From assembly GCA_005884465.1 (NCBI GenBank), contig VAZH01000109.1, positions 328 through 10,615 of the forward strand: a stretch of 10,288 bases of DNA, given 5' to 3'. The notes below the pieces were generated by a model. The model was not told the DNA's origin. It worked only from the letters and a program-made list of their open reading frames with translations, and made no database searches. Shown piece by piece: positions 1 to 6,073 of this stretch. Source of the DNA: Alphaproteobacteria bacterium. GTDB taxonomy: Bacteria; Pseudomonadota; Alphaproteobacteria; Rhizobiales; Xanthobacteraceae. How positions within the stretch are numbered: the first letter of the stretch is position 1; each line of letters begins with the position of its first letter. Both the position numbers and the translations under genes were made by a program.

Positions 1-1046
1 CCGTGCCGGTGCGATACTTGAGCGGAGCCATGCGTCGACTTGCAGCCGGCGATGACGAGATCACCGTTCCCGGGGTCGAGCGCCGCGACGAGATCGGGCA
101 AATGGCCGTGACGGTGCAAGTCTTCAAGGAAAACGCGCTGCGCATCAGAAGCCTCCAGGACGAGAAGGCGGCGAGCGAACAACGCACGGAAGCGGAAAAG
201 CGCGCGGTGCTGCAGGCCCTCGCCGATACCTTCGAGCGGACCGTCAAATCGGTCGTTGCCTCGGCGACCGAAGGGGCGGAAACCATGAAATTGGAAGCTT
301 CGAAGATGGTAACGGTCGCCGACCGCTCCAGCAAGGTTTCGGCCGACGTCACGACGGTATGCGACCGCACGTCGAAGAGCGTGCAAGCCGTCGCCGCCGC
401 GGCGGAAGAACTCTCGGTCTCGCTCAATCAGGTTGGCTCGCATGCCGCACGTTCAGCGGCCGTCGCCAGCTCGGCGGTCGAACGCGCGGGCAAGGCCAAT
501 GCGGTCATGCAAGGTCTTGCCGGAGCCGCATCGAAGATCGGGGAGGTCGTCTCCCTGATCACGAACATCGCCTCGCAGACAAATCTCCTGGCATTGAATG
601 CAACGATCGAGGCGGCGCGCGCCGGCGAGGCCGGGCGCGGTTTCAGCGTCGTTGCCTCCGAAGTAAAGTCGCTTGCCGAACAGACGGTACGGGCCACCGA
701 GGAGATCCGGGGGCAAGTCGCTTCGATCCAGGATGCGACACGTCACGCAGTCGAGGAAATCAGCCAGATCGGCAAGGTGATCGAATCGGTAAATGAAAGC
801 GCGACCGTGATCGCCGTTTCCGTCGAGGAGCAGGCGTCCGCAACCACCAGCATCAGCAGCAATGTCAATGAGGCGGCGACTGGCACGATCGAAGCTTCGG
901 AAGGGATCATCGAGGTGCGCACCGCCACTGAGCAGACCGGCCGAGCTTCCGCCGAGCTGCTGATCGCCGCCGAGAAGCTGGTGTCGCAATGCGCGCTTCT
1001 CGACTCGTCGGCCGCGGGCTTCCTTGGCCAGGTTCGCGCTGCATAA
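1..1046 (+). CDS. Methyl-accepting chemotaxis protein, C-terminal part (5' end outside window)
   Basis: This is a chemoreceptor that passes ligand signals to CheA/CheW. The reading frame is open from the first full codon at base 3 to a TAA at 1044-1046, so the sensor and transmembrane parts lie upstream of the window. Visible residues 2-45 look like a HAMP domain (PVRYLSGAM start, DEIG motif). A long helical region follows, and then the highly conserved signalling hairpin tip at about residues 189-228, recognisable by [21 protein letters not shown] and [12 protein letters not shown]. Alanine, glutamate and serine-rich heptads flank the tip, as in methylation helices. The C-terminus ends FLGQVRAA without the NWETF-type tether that recruits CheR in some receptors. 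Family assignment is secure; the ligand cannot be known. It lies on the far side of the tRNA scars from the catabolic operon and on the opposite strand, so I see no functional link. Confidence 0.95.
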   Translation, partial: VPVRYLSGAMRRLAAGDDEITVPGVERRDEIGQMAVTVQVFKENALRIRSLQDEKAASEQRTEAEKRAVLQALADTFERTVKSVVASATEGAETMKLEASKMVTVADRSSKVSADVTTVCDRTSKSVQAVAAAAEELSVSLNQVGSHAARSAAVASSAVERAGKANAVMQGLAGAASKIGEVVSLITNIASQTNLLALNATIEAARAGEAGRGFSVVASEVKSLAEQTVRATEEIRGQVASIQDATRHAVEEISQIGKVIESVNESATVIAVSVEEQASATTSISSNVNEAATGTIEASEGIIEVRTATEQTGRASAELLIAAEKLVSQCALLDSSAAGFLGQVRAA

Positions 1047-1128
1047 CCGGTGGCGCTTTTCTCGAGCCTTCTGGTGCTCTGCCAGAGCCGCCAAGAGCTT
1101 GGTTTCCCTTCCATGCCGCCATTGAAGA

Positions 1129-1178
1129 GTGGTTTTGTAAACCGAAGGTCGGGAGTCCAATCCTCTCAACCGACACCA
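1129..1178 (+). pseudogene. 3' half of tRNA-Thr(TGT), truncated; probable attachment-site remnant
   Basis: The stretch reads as a tRNA 3' half. The anticodon arm has its loop at 1134-1140 (anticodon TGT at 1136-1138). A variable loop at 1146-1150 is followed by a T arm with stems 1151-1155 and 1163-1167 and loop 1156-1162, an acceptor strand at 1168-1174, A at 1175 and CCA at 1176-1178. No D arm or matching 5' acceptor strand (it would be GTCGGTT) lies upstream. Only four of five anticodon-stem pairs form. The T loop reads TCCAATC, with C where the universal U55 should be, so it may be decaying. A free 3' half is the usual product of site-specific integration into a tRNA gene. Identity as Thr rests on the anticodon and general resemblance. 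Confidence 0.7.
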
Positions 1179-1286
1179 CGAAATCAAATGCTTTGAGTTC
1201 ACGCACAGGGGTGTCCCCGCATTCCCCAGAAAATCTAAGTCCGTCCCGGCTGTTAGACCGGGACGGTGAGTGAGTTATAATGAAAG
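1179..1286. other. 108-bp spacer between two convergent tRNA 3' halves
   Basis: This short non-coding stretch lies between the CCA end of the Thr remnant and the CCA end of the fMet remnant. It holds a small GGGG/CCCC inverted repeat at 1208-1218 and the strong terminator-like hairpin at 1241-1266. If both remnants are attR-type scars, this is the only piece in the neighbourhood expected to be ancestral chromosome. That reading is inference from the orientation of the remnants. Confidence 0.5.
1228..1266 (-). terminator. Rho-independent terminator downstream of the tRNA-fMet remnant
   Basis: A perfect 9-bp inverted repeat, CCGTCCCGG at 1241-1249 and CCGGGACGG at 1258-1266, encloses an 8-base loop. 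Read on the minus strand it is followed by a T-rich run (ACTTAGATTTTCT, complement of about 1228-1240). It starts about 20 bases past the 3' end of the tRNA-fMet remnant. This fits the original terminator of that tRNA gene, left behind when its 5' half was displaced. On the plus strand no U-rich tail follows, so it does not look like a terminator for the Thr side. Confidence 0.7.
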
Positions 1287-1335
1287 TGGTTGCGGGGATA
1301 GGATTTGAACCTATGACCTTCAGGTTATGAGCCTG
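1287..1335 (-). pseudogene. 3' half of initiator tRNA-Met(CAT), truncated; probable attachment-site remnant
   Basis: Read on the minus strand this is the 3' half of an initiator tRNA. CAGG at 1335-1332 is the anticodon stem, the loop CTCATAA spans 1331-1325 with CAT at 1329-1327, and the 3' stem strand is CCTGA. Next come the variable loop and a perfect T arm (1314-1298, loop TTCAAAT), acceptor strand CCCCGCA (1297-1291), A at 1290 and CCA at 1289-1287. Nucleotide 72 is A, the hallmark of bacterial initiator tRNA with its C1xA72 mismatch. Homology stops at nucleotide 28; base 27 already mismatches, and the upstream bases resemble neither a D arm nor the expected 5' acceptor CGCGGGG. It cannot fold as a full tRNA. 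A group I intron is unlikely because the break is in the stem rather than the anticodon loop. Confidence 0.85.
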
Positions 1336-1543
1336 CCTTCGGGCGGTTGCCGTGGCCAAACCGGGGAAATGGATGTTGGTCGACGGACTAATTTATGAAC
1401 TCTATAAAAATTGCTGTCTCACAAGGTATGTTGCAGTTGCCGACCGAACATGGCTTCGCCCTTTCCTCCCTCCGGTATGGAGGCCGGGGACCAACCGAAC
1501 CGCGCGTGAAGACGCTCAGCGAGTACTCGTTTCCCTTCGCCGG

Positions 1544-1563
1544 CAAGCCGGCCCGCCGGCTTG
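1544..1563. repeat. Perfect 9-bp GC-rich inverted repeat
   Basis: CAAGCCGGC at 1544-1552 and GCCGGCTTG at 1555-1563 are exact reverse complements separated by two bases. Further GCCGGC blocks sit immediately outside on both sides, at 1539-1544 and 1568-1573. It could form a cruciform or a compact hairpin, or be one copy of a dispersed REP-like palindrome. No U-tract follows on either strand, so a simple terminator is unlikely. Confidence 0.5.
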
Positions 1564-2241
1564 TCCTGCCGGCAGCTTCCTGGAGACTTTCTTCGGCGCC
1601 TCCATGTCGATATTCGGTTCGGGTGGTCGACCCGCTGACAAATATTGACGCCTCTCGACCGTCTGCGGGCTGCGCAGTACCGTTTGGTTGCCGGACCTAT
1701 GGGGCACGGGAGCGGCTCTTTTTTCCCTTTCGGACGCGGTCCGTGTAGCGGGGGGCAACGCTGCCGCTTTTGAGTGCGGCGCTCAGCTGTCGTTTAATGA
1801 ACGGCGGCCTCTGGGGCCCGCCGACACCGGGAAAAGGCAGAATCAAAACCCGGCGTTATTTCTCACATTCCAAGCGGTGGCGCGACACTCGTTAACGGCG
1901 GGAACCTCCGAGCAGACCCGTGACGTTTCGCGCATCCGCAAGAGAGTGCGGCGCGACTAGTTTAGACGTTCTCACTGTTCTTCGAAGTTCCAGCAGGATG
2001 ATCTTTCGCCCCTGGCGAGGTTTGTCGACGGTCGAGGCGCTGACGAGTTTGCTCTGCCGAGCTAGGGTAGCCGCGGGCGCCTCATTTTGATCGTTCTGCG
2101 ACGAGACCGTCGCACGAGGAAAGGGCCTCCATTTGGTAAATGCCGTTTAGGTGTCCATTCCTAATCTGCGAGCTTGCACCACCCAAGAAGCCCCTGCGCT
2201 ACAGGCTCTTTTACAGGAATTCCCTACGCAAGTTATCAGTG

Positions 2242-2286
2242 AAAATATTTTGGAAAACAGCGAATGTTTTCCGGATAATAGCGAAT
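2242..2286. repeat. AT-rich palindromes and paired AGCGAAT motifs
   Basis: A perfect palindrome AAAATATTTT (2242-2251) is followed directly by an 8-bp hairpin, GGAAAACA at 2252-2259 and TGTTTTCC at 2265-2272, with the five-base loop GCGAA. The heptamer AGCGAAT occurs at 2259-2265 and again at 2280-2286, exactly 21 bp apart, which is about two helical turns on the same DNA face. Such spacing suits a regulator-binding site, but no gene on + starts downstream. It lies about 100 bp past the end of the leftward operon, so a transcript-end structure is the other option. Function is unknown. Confidence 0.4.
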
Positions 2287-2377
2287 TTAATCTGCAAACA
2301 GTAAGCGTCCATTTCTCGCACAGTTGTCTCTTTAAGGTTCGGACGCGATCTGTTCTCGCCGACGAATTTTGAGAGAT

Positions 2378-3085
2378 TTACGTGATGGTGATGTCGATTT
2401 CGCCGAGCCCGTCGATGCCGCCGGTGACCCTGTCACCGACGACGATGGGGCCGACACCGGCCGGCGTACCCGTCATGATGAGGTCGCCGGGCGCCAACGT
2501 CATCGATTGCGATATGCACGAGATGATTTCGGGCACACCCCAGATAAGCTCGGACAAATCCGAATCCTGTTTTACCGCGCCGTTCACCGCCAACCAAATC
2601 CGACCATTTCCGGGATGGCCGATTTGCGCAACCGTCTGTAGCGGTGCGCAGGGAGCCGACAGGTCGAAACCTTTCCCCCAGTCCCAGGGTCGCCCTTGCT
2701 CTCGCGCGGCGAGCTGAAGATCGCGGCGGGTCAGGTCTATGCCGACGGCATAACCATAGACGTGGTTAAGCGCGCGTTCGATTGGAATGTCCCAGCCGCC
2801 GACCCCTATCGCGACCACAAGCTCGATTTCGTAATGGAAGTTTTTGGTTTGCGGCGGATAAGGCACGCTAACGCCGCTGTCGAGGACTGTGTCGGAAGGC
2901 TTGAGAAAGAAGAACGGTGGCTCGCGATCGGGATCACGCCCCATCTCGCGCGCGTGCGCCGCGTAATTGCGCCCCACACAAAATATGCGACGCACGGGAA
3001 ACCGCGCGTCGATCCCTTTGACAGCGACCGAGGGAATCGAAGGCGGTGGTATTACAAACTTTGTATGGCTGCATGTGTCAGACAT
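2378..3085 (-). CDS. nagK: FAH-family hydrolase, probable fumarylpyruvate hydrolase
   Basis: Predicted cytoplasmic 235-residue enzyme of the fumarylacetoacetate hydrolase fold. It probably splits fumarylpyruvate (or maleylpyruvate) into pyruvate and a C4 dicarboxylate, the last step of gentisate breakdown. The N-terminal pattern VGRNYAAHAREMG with DPDREPPFFFLKP is typical of NagK-like proteins. Likely metal ligands are E86 and E88 (FHYEIELV) and D117 (GIDLT). K138 in GKGFD and the TGTPAGVG loop near 205-212 complete the active site. Length suits the short FAHD1/NagK-like group. The ATG at 3085 is chosen over an upstream in-frame ATG at 3172, because AGAGGA lies 8 bases before it and the upstream residues fall inside the preceding gene. 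It overlaps the gentisate dioxygenase stop by 8 bp, implying coupled translation. It is the last gene of the operon. Family is certain, the exact substrate is inferred. Confidence 0.9.
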   Translation of the reverse strand: MSDTCSHTKFVIPPPSIPSVAVKGIDARFPVRRIFCVGRNYAAHAREMGRDPDREPPFFFLKPSDTVLDSGVSVPYPPQTKNFHYEIELVVAIGVGGWDIPIERALNHVYGYAVGIDLTRRDLQLAAREQGRPWDWGKGFDLSAPCAPLQTVAQIGHPGNGRIWLAVNGAVKQDSDLSELIWGVPEIISCISQSMTLAPGDLIMTGTPAGVGPIVVGDRVTGGIDGLGEIDITIT

Positions 3086-4139
3086 TCCCGCGATCCTCTC
3101 GGAAAAGATGTAGCGCTTCTTGAATTGGGCGATCGGAGAAGGAGAAGAGCACACTGTCCTCGACCGCCTCATGTCTCACTTTTTGCCAGCTCGGCACGAC
3201 GAAGAGATCGCGTTTCTTCCAGTCGACGATGAAGTCGTCCCCGATATGGGTGCGACCGCAACCCTCGATCGCAGCAAATACGGTCGCGTCTGTTGAACGG
3301 TAGGAACTGGTAGAGAAGCCCTTCGGCAAGAGCTGCACGAATGTGCCCATGGTCGCCATGGCATGATTGCCGGTAATCGGATTCGTGTAGCGCATCTTCA
3401 GTCCGTGGCAGGGATCCCAGGCGTTGGCACGGCGCAGTCGCTCCAGCGCATCACGCGTACGCGCGTAGGGATAGTTGAACACCGGGGAAGAGGCGCCTCC
3501 AGACTTGTGATCGAGCGGCAGCAGGTTGGCGCCATAGCGAGCGTCGCTGTCGCCAACCGGGCGGAAAATCGGCTGCTCATCTTGGTCGAGATGCTCGGCG
3601 AACGAAGCGTCGAGAAACTGCACCACGGGAATGTCGAGACCATCCAACCAAAAGATTGGCTTGTCGCTAGGATTTCCATGATCGTGCCAGGCCCAGGGCG
3701 GCGTGATAATGAAATCGCCCTCGTTCATGATGGTCCGCTCGCCATTGACCGCGGTGTACGCTCCGGCACCCTCCAACACGAAGCGCAGCGCGCTCTGTGT
3801 ATGCCGATGCGCAGGCGCGACCTCACCCGGCAGCACAAGCTGCACACCGGCGTAGAGATCGGTGGTGATCTTCGATTGGCCGCGAAGCCCGGGATTTTCA
3901 AGTACAAGAACACGACGTTCGGCTTCCTTTGCCGTAATCAAAGTCCCCGCCTCCAGCATCGCAGAGCGAATGTCGCTGAAGTGCCAGCTTGCCGGCTGGC
4001 ACTGACTGCGCGGTTCCGGCGTGACGAGATCAGCAAGCGAAAGCCACAGCGGCGTCAGGTTCTGTCGGCTGATCCTGTCGTAGAAGGCCTGACGCTCCGG
4101 CGTGTCTACCGTCGACTGCGCGATGGGAATAGCCTGCAT
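3078..4139 (-). CDS. gtdA: Gentisate 1,2-dioxygenase (cupin ring-cleavage dioxygenase)
   Basis: Predicted cytoplasmic Fe(II) enzyme of 353 residues that opens gentisate between the carboxyl-bearing carbon and the adjacent hydroxylated carbon to give maleylpyruvate. Two cupin domains are visible. The first has the motif PAHRHTQSALRF, with H111 and H113 as iron ligands, and PPWAWHDHGN, with H152 as the third. The 41-residue spacing between first and third His fits known gentisate dioxygenases. The second cupin spans roughly residues 255-335 (NPITGNHAMATMG; VVPSW). Size matches the family. The ATG at 4139 is preferred over one at 4184 because GGGAGGAG lies 5 bases upstream, and the longer start would abut the previous stop. 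Relatives cleave salicylate, 1-hydroxy-2-naphthoate or 5-nitrosalicylate, so substrate range is open. No maleylpyruvate isomerase is seen in the window. Confidence 0.93.
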   Translation of the reverse strand: MQAIPIAQSTVDTPERQAFYDRISRQNLTPLWLSLADLVTPEPRSQCQPASWHFSDIRSAMLEAGTLITAKEAERRVLVLENPGLRGQSKITTDLYAGVQLVLPGEVAPAHRHTQSALRFVLEGAGAYTAVNGERTIMNEGDFIITPPWAWHDHGNPSDKPIFWLDGLDIPVVQFLDASFAEHLDQDEQPIFRPVGDSDARYGANLLPLDHKSGGASSPVFNYPYARTRDALERLRRANAWDPCHGLKMRYTNPITGNHAMATMGTFVQLLPKGFSTSSYRSTDATVFAAIEGCGRTHIGDDFIVDWKKRDLFVVPSWQKVRHEAVEDSVLFSFSDRPIQEALHLFREDRGNV

Positions 4140-4144
4140 GACGT

Positions 4145-4152
4145 CTCCTCCC
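4145..4152 (-). promoter_or_regulatory. Ribosome binding site deciding the gentisate dioxygenase start
   Basis: GGGAGGAG on the minus strand is a near-perfect Shine-Dalgarno sequence, five bases before the ATG at 4139. It lies in the 45-bp gap after the VOC dioxygenase gene and argues against the upstream in-frame ATG at 4184. It is the strongest ribosome site seen in the operon. Confidence 0.8.
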
Positions 4153-4184
4153 GCCAAATCATCCCTAACCATTCGCCGATCCAA

Positions 4185-5147
4185 TCACGGCGCTGCCGTT
4201 TCGTGGTTGAAGGCGAAGTCTGCCGGTGGCACCGGCCCCCAGACATAAAAAGCGTCGTCAGCGGCATGATCGCCCGCCTGCCAATCGTGATTGACCGGGA
4301 TGTAGTCGATATCGGAGGAATACTCTGAATAACTGCCCCAGGGGTCGCGGACGTAGTGAAAATAGTTTGATCCCAGCACGTGCCTACCGAGACCCCAACC
4401 GGCCGAAAATCCTTTGTCGGCCATCTGCATCGCTCCCAGCCCGATCTGATGAATTGATTCAACGTCCCAACTCAGATGATGCAATCCTGGACCATCGGAT
4501 TTCGCCAGTGCAATGAGATGGTGGTCGCTGCCATGAATGCCGTGCATGAAGGCGATCCCGTCGCCGGACCGGTCTGATAGCCTCAAGCCGAGCACCGAGG
4601 TATAAAAATGTATGGCGCGCGAGACATCGGATGCGAAAATCAGGATGTGAGCCAAACGTCGCGGCCTGACGGGCGAAACCGCCGATCGGTTCGGTGCATT
4701 TTGCGCTCCAACGCGCCCTTGTTCATTGATGCAGACCGGTTTCTCGTTCGGAGAGGTCTTTTCCGCGACACGAACTTCGATGAGCAGTCCGTCCGGATCC
4801 TTGAACCATATTCCGTTGGACTCGAAGCCCGGCGGGGAGTCAATCTGGCGAACATTGCAAGACTGCAGCTTTTCGCGAAACCTCGGAAGGTCATCGGCGA
4901 ATGCGCCAAAGGACAAATAGGACAGTTTCTTCTGCGGACCTTCGCTGAGAGTGCCCCAGCGGTGCGCGGCGCCATACGTCATGAGGGACAGAGCATTGCC
5001 CTCGGCTCGAACATCGAGGCCGAACGACGAATAGAACCGCTCGGCGTCCTTCAGGGAAGGCACCACCAGATTGAAGTGGTCGATCGAATGAACCCCAAGC
5101 TCGCCGGGTCGTCGCGTCGGCCCGATATGGCTTTTTATCTGAGTCAT
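4185..5147 (-). CDS. Two-domain VOC-family extradiol-type dioxygenase (glyoxalase/bleomycin resistance superfamily)
   Basis: Predicted 320-residue member of the vicinal oxygen chelate fold with two modules: about residues 18-128 (VHSIDHFNLVV ... GIWFKDPDGLLIEV) and 163-280 (RRLAHILIFASDV ... SYSEYSSD). The C-terminal module holds the likely 2-His-1-carboxylate Fe(II)/Mn(II) site: H167 (RLAHILI), H223 or H224 (GLHHLSWDVE) and E275 (YSEYSSD). H209-H210 (DHHLIAL) and Y265 sit where type I extradiol dioxygenases have second-sphere catalytic residues. This suggests meta-cleavage of a catechol-like substrate, although related proteins are often annotated only as glyoxalase. AGAGGAAG six bases before the ATG supports the start. 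The gene lies 22 bp after the long FAH gene. The metal site is recognised by eye; the substrate is unknown. Confidence 0.88.
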   Translation of the reverse strand: MTQIKSHIGPTRRPGELGVHSIDHFNLVVPSLKDAERFYSSFGLDVRAEGNALSLMTYGAAHRWGTLSEGPQKKLSYLSFGAFADDLPRFREKLQSCNVRQIDSPPGFESNGIWFKDPDGLLIEVRVAEKTSPNEKPVCINEQGRVGAQNAPNRSAVSPVRPRRLAHILIFASDVSRAIHFYTSVLGLRLSDRSGDGIAFMHGIHGSDHHLIALAKSDGPGLHHLSWDVESIHQIGLGAMQMADKGFSAGWGLGRHVLGSNYFHYVRDPWGSYSEYSSDIDYIPVNHDWQAGDHAADDAFYVWGPVPPADFAFNHETAAP

Positions 5148-5169
5148 GCACGTCTTCCTCTATCTGGAA

Positions 5170-6039
5170 TCATTGCGGTTTGACTTCATCCATGATGGGA
5201 TTTCGCAGAATGCCGATGCCTTCGATTTCGACTTCGCAGATATCGCCCGGCTTCATCCATAGTGGCGGCTTGCGGGCCAGTCCCACGCCGGAAGGTGTTC
5301 CGGTGACAAGCAGATCGCCGGGCGCTAACGTGATGGCTTCGCTGATAATCTCGATCTGAGATGCAACGTCGAACACCATCGATGCGATCAATGCACTTTG
5401 AACAATCGTGCCGTTCAGCCGGGTTTCGAGTTTCAATCCCTTGCAGCCGTCAGGCAGTTCGTCCGCGGTCACGAAGACCGGCCCGAACGCGCCGGTACCG
5501 TCGAAGTTTTTCCCGACTGTCCATTGCGGCGTCTTGAACTGGTAGTCGCGGATCGATGCGTCATTGAAAATCGAATAGCCGGCGACGTGATCGAGTGCAT
5601 CCGCCCTCTTGATATGCCGTCCGCCGCGGCCGATGACGGCGACGAGTTCACCCTCGTAGTCGAGCTGGTCCGAGACGTTTGGACGAACGATGGGAGCACC
5701 GTCACCGACAAGGCTGGAGTTCAGGCGCGTGAACAGGGTCGGATAGTCAGGTTGTACGAAGCCGCTTTCGCTGGTGTGATCGAGATAGTTCAGTCCGACG
5801 CAAATGATTTTTTCGGGGTTCGGAATCGGCGGAAGACGGAGCACGGACGACATATCGATCGCGTCACCGGAGAGCAATTGGTCGTAACCCGCGGCAAGCC
5901 CAGCCGGACCCGATCGGATCAGGTTATGAAGATCCCCCGGATAGCGGGGATCTTCCGAGTATCGCCCGACAAATTTCGCTCCGCCGGCATCGACCGCGAG
6001 GCCACGGCGTCCGTTCCAGATAATTGAGGCAAATCGCAT
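5170..6039 (-). CDS. FAH-family hydrolase/isomerase (2-hydroxyhepta-2,4-diene-1,7-dioate isomerase or acylpyruvase type)
   Basis: Predicted cytoplasmic 289-residue enzyme with a short N-terminal domain (about residues 1-70) and a C-terminal FAH catalytic domain. Likely metal ligands are E129 and E131 (DYEGELVAVIG) and D160 (FNDAS). K177 in GKNFDGTGAFGP and TGTPSGVG at 246-253 are the usual substrate-binding and catalytic elements. It differs from the short FAH enzyme at the operon end in length, in its N-terminal extension and in the KNFD versus KGFD motif, so it probably acts on another intermediate. Its position just before the VOC dioxygenase suggests it processes that enzyme's ring-cleavage product, by C-C hydrolysis or keto-enol isomerisation. 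The start ATG at 6039 has AGGAG nine bases upstream, in a 34-bp gap after livM. Family is certain; reaction is inferred. Confidence 0.9.
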   Translation of the reverse strand: MRFASIIWNGRRGLAVDAGGAKFVGRYSEDPRYPGDLHNLIRSGPAGLAAGYDQLLSGDAIDMSSVLRLPPIPNPEKIICVGLNYLDHTSESGFVQPDYPTLFTRLNSSLVGDGAPIVRPNVSDQLDYEGELVAVIGRGGRHIKRADALDHVAGYSIFNDASIRDYQFKTPQWTVGKNFDGTGAFGPVFVTADELPDGCKGLKLETRLNGTIVQSALIASMVFDVASQIEIISEAITLAPGDLLVTGTPSGVGLARKPPLWMKPGDICEVEIEGIGILRNPIMDEVKPQ

Positions 6040-6073
6040 TTAGTTCGTCTCCTGTCGCTTTCTGGAATTTCCG

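Larger units (their letters stand above)
1336..2377. other. 1.04-kb gene-poor region between the tRNA scar and the catabolic operon
   Basis: No open frame here has a recognisable domain or a convincing start. Short frames on both strands (for example 1352-1648 and 1688-1960 on +, 1516-1758 on -) give low-complexity, Arg/Pro/Gly-rich translations typical of non-coding GC-rich DNA. A 73-codon GTG frame at 2151-2372 (+) is slightly more protein-like but has no good ribosome site and no recognised family. The region holds palindromes at 1469-1483, 1544-1563 and 2252-2272. It shifts from GC-rich to clearly AT-rich at about 2210-2350. It receives the 3' end of the leftward operon. I see no integrase or transposase fragment. 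It may be decayed island-border DNA. Confidence 0.6.

Noticed and set aside
1076-1088. GCTCTG/CAGAGC inverted repeat after the chemoreceptor, considered as its terminator
   Set aside because: The arms are only 6 bp with a single-base gap, so they cannot close a stable loop, and no U-tract follows.
453-1202. 249-codon open frame on - opposite the chemoreceptor
   Set aside because: It overlaps the conserved chemoreceptor signalling domain and runs through the tRNA-Thr remnant, with no recognisable protein features.
1336-1420. Possible group I intron interrupting tRNA-fMet
   Set aside because: The break is between nucleotides 27 and 28 in the stem instead of in the anticodon loop, and no 5' half of the tRNA is found in the following kilobase.
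1352-1748. Overlapping short + frames just right of the fMet remnant, considered as an integrase or excisionase fragment
   Set aside because: Neither frame shows a helix-turn-helix, the tyrosine-recombinase R-H-R-Y residues, or any continuous protein-like pattern.
2151-2372. 73-codon GTG frame on + in the gene-poor region
   Set aside because: Translation is more ordinary than its neighbours, but there is no clear Shine-Dalgarno sequence or known family, and it covers the palindrome cluster. Not strong enough to call a gene.
3363-4328. 321-codon open frame on + opposite the gentisate dioxygenase
   Set aside because: Its translation is rich in Arg, with no recognisable domain, and it lies entirely antisense to a gene with clear catalytic motifs. 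Long antisense frames are common in GC-rich coding DNA.
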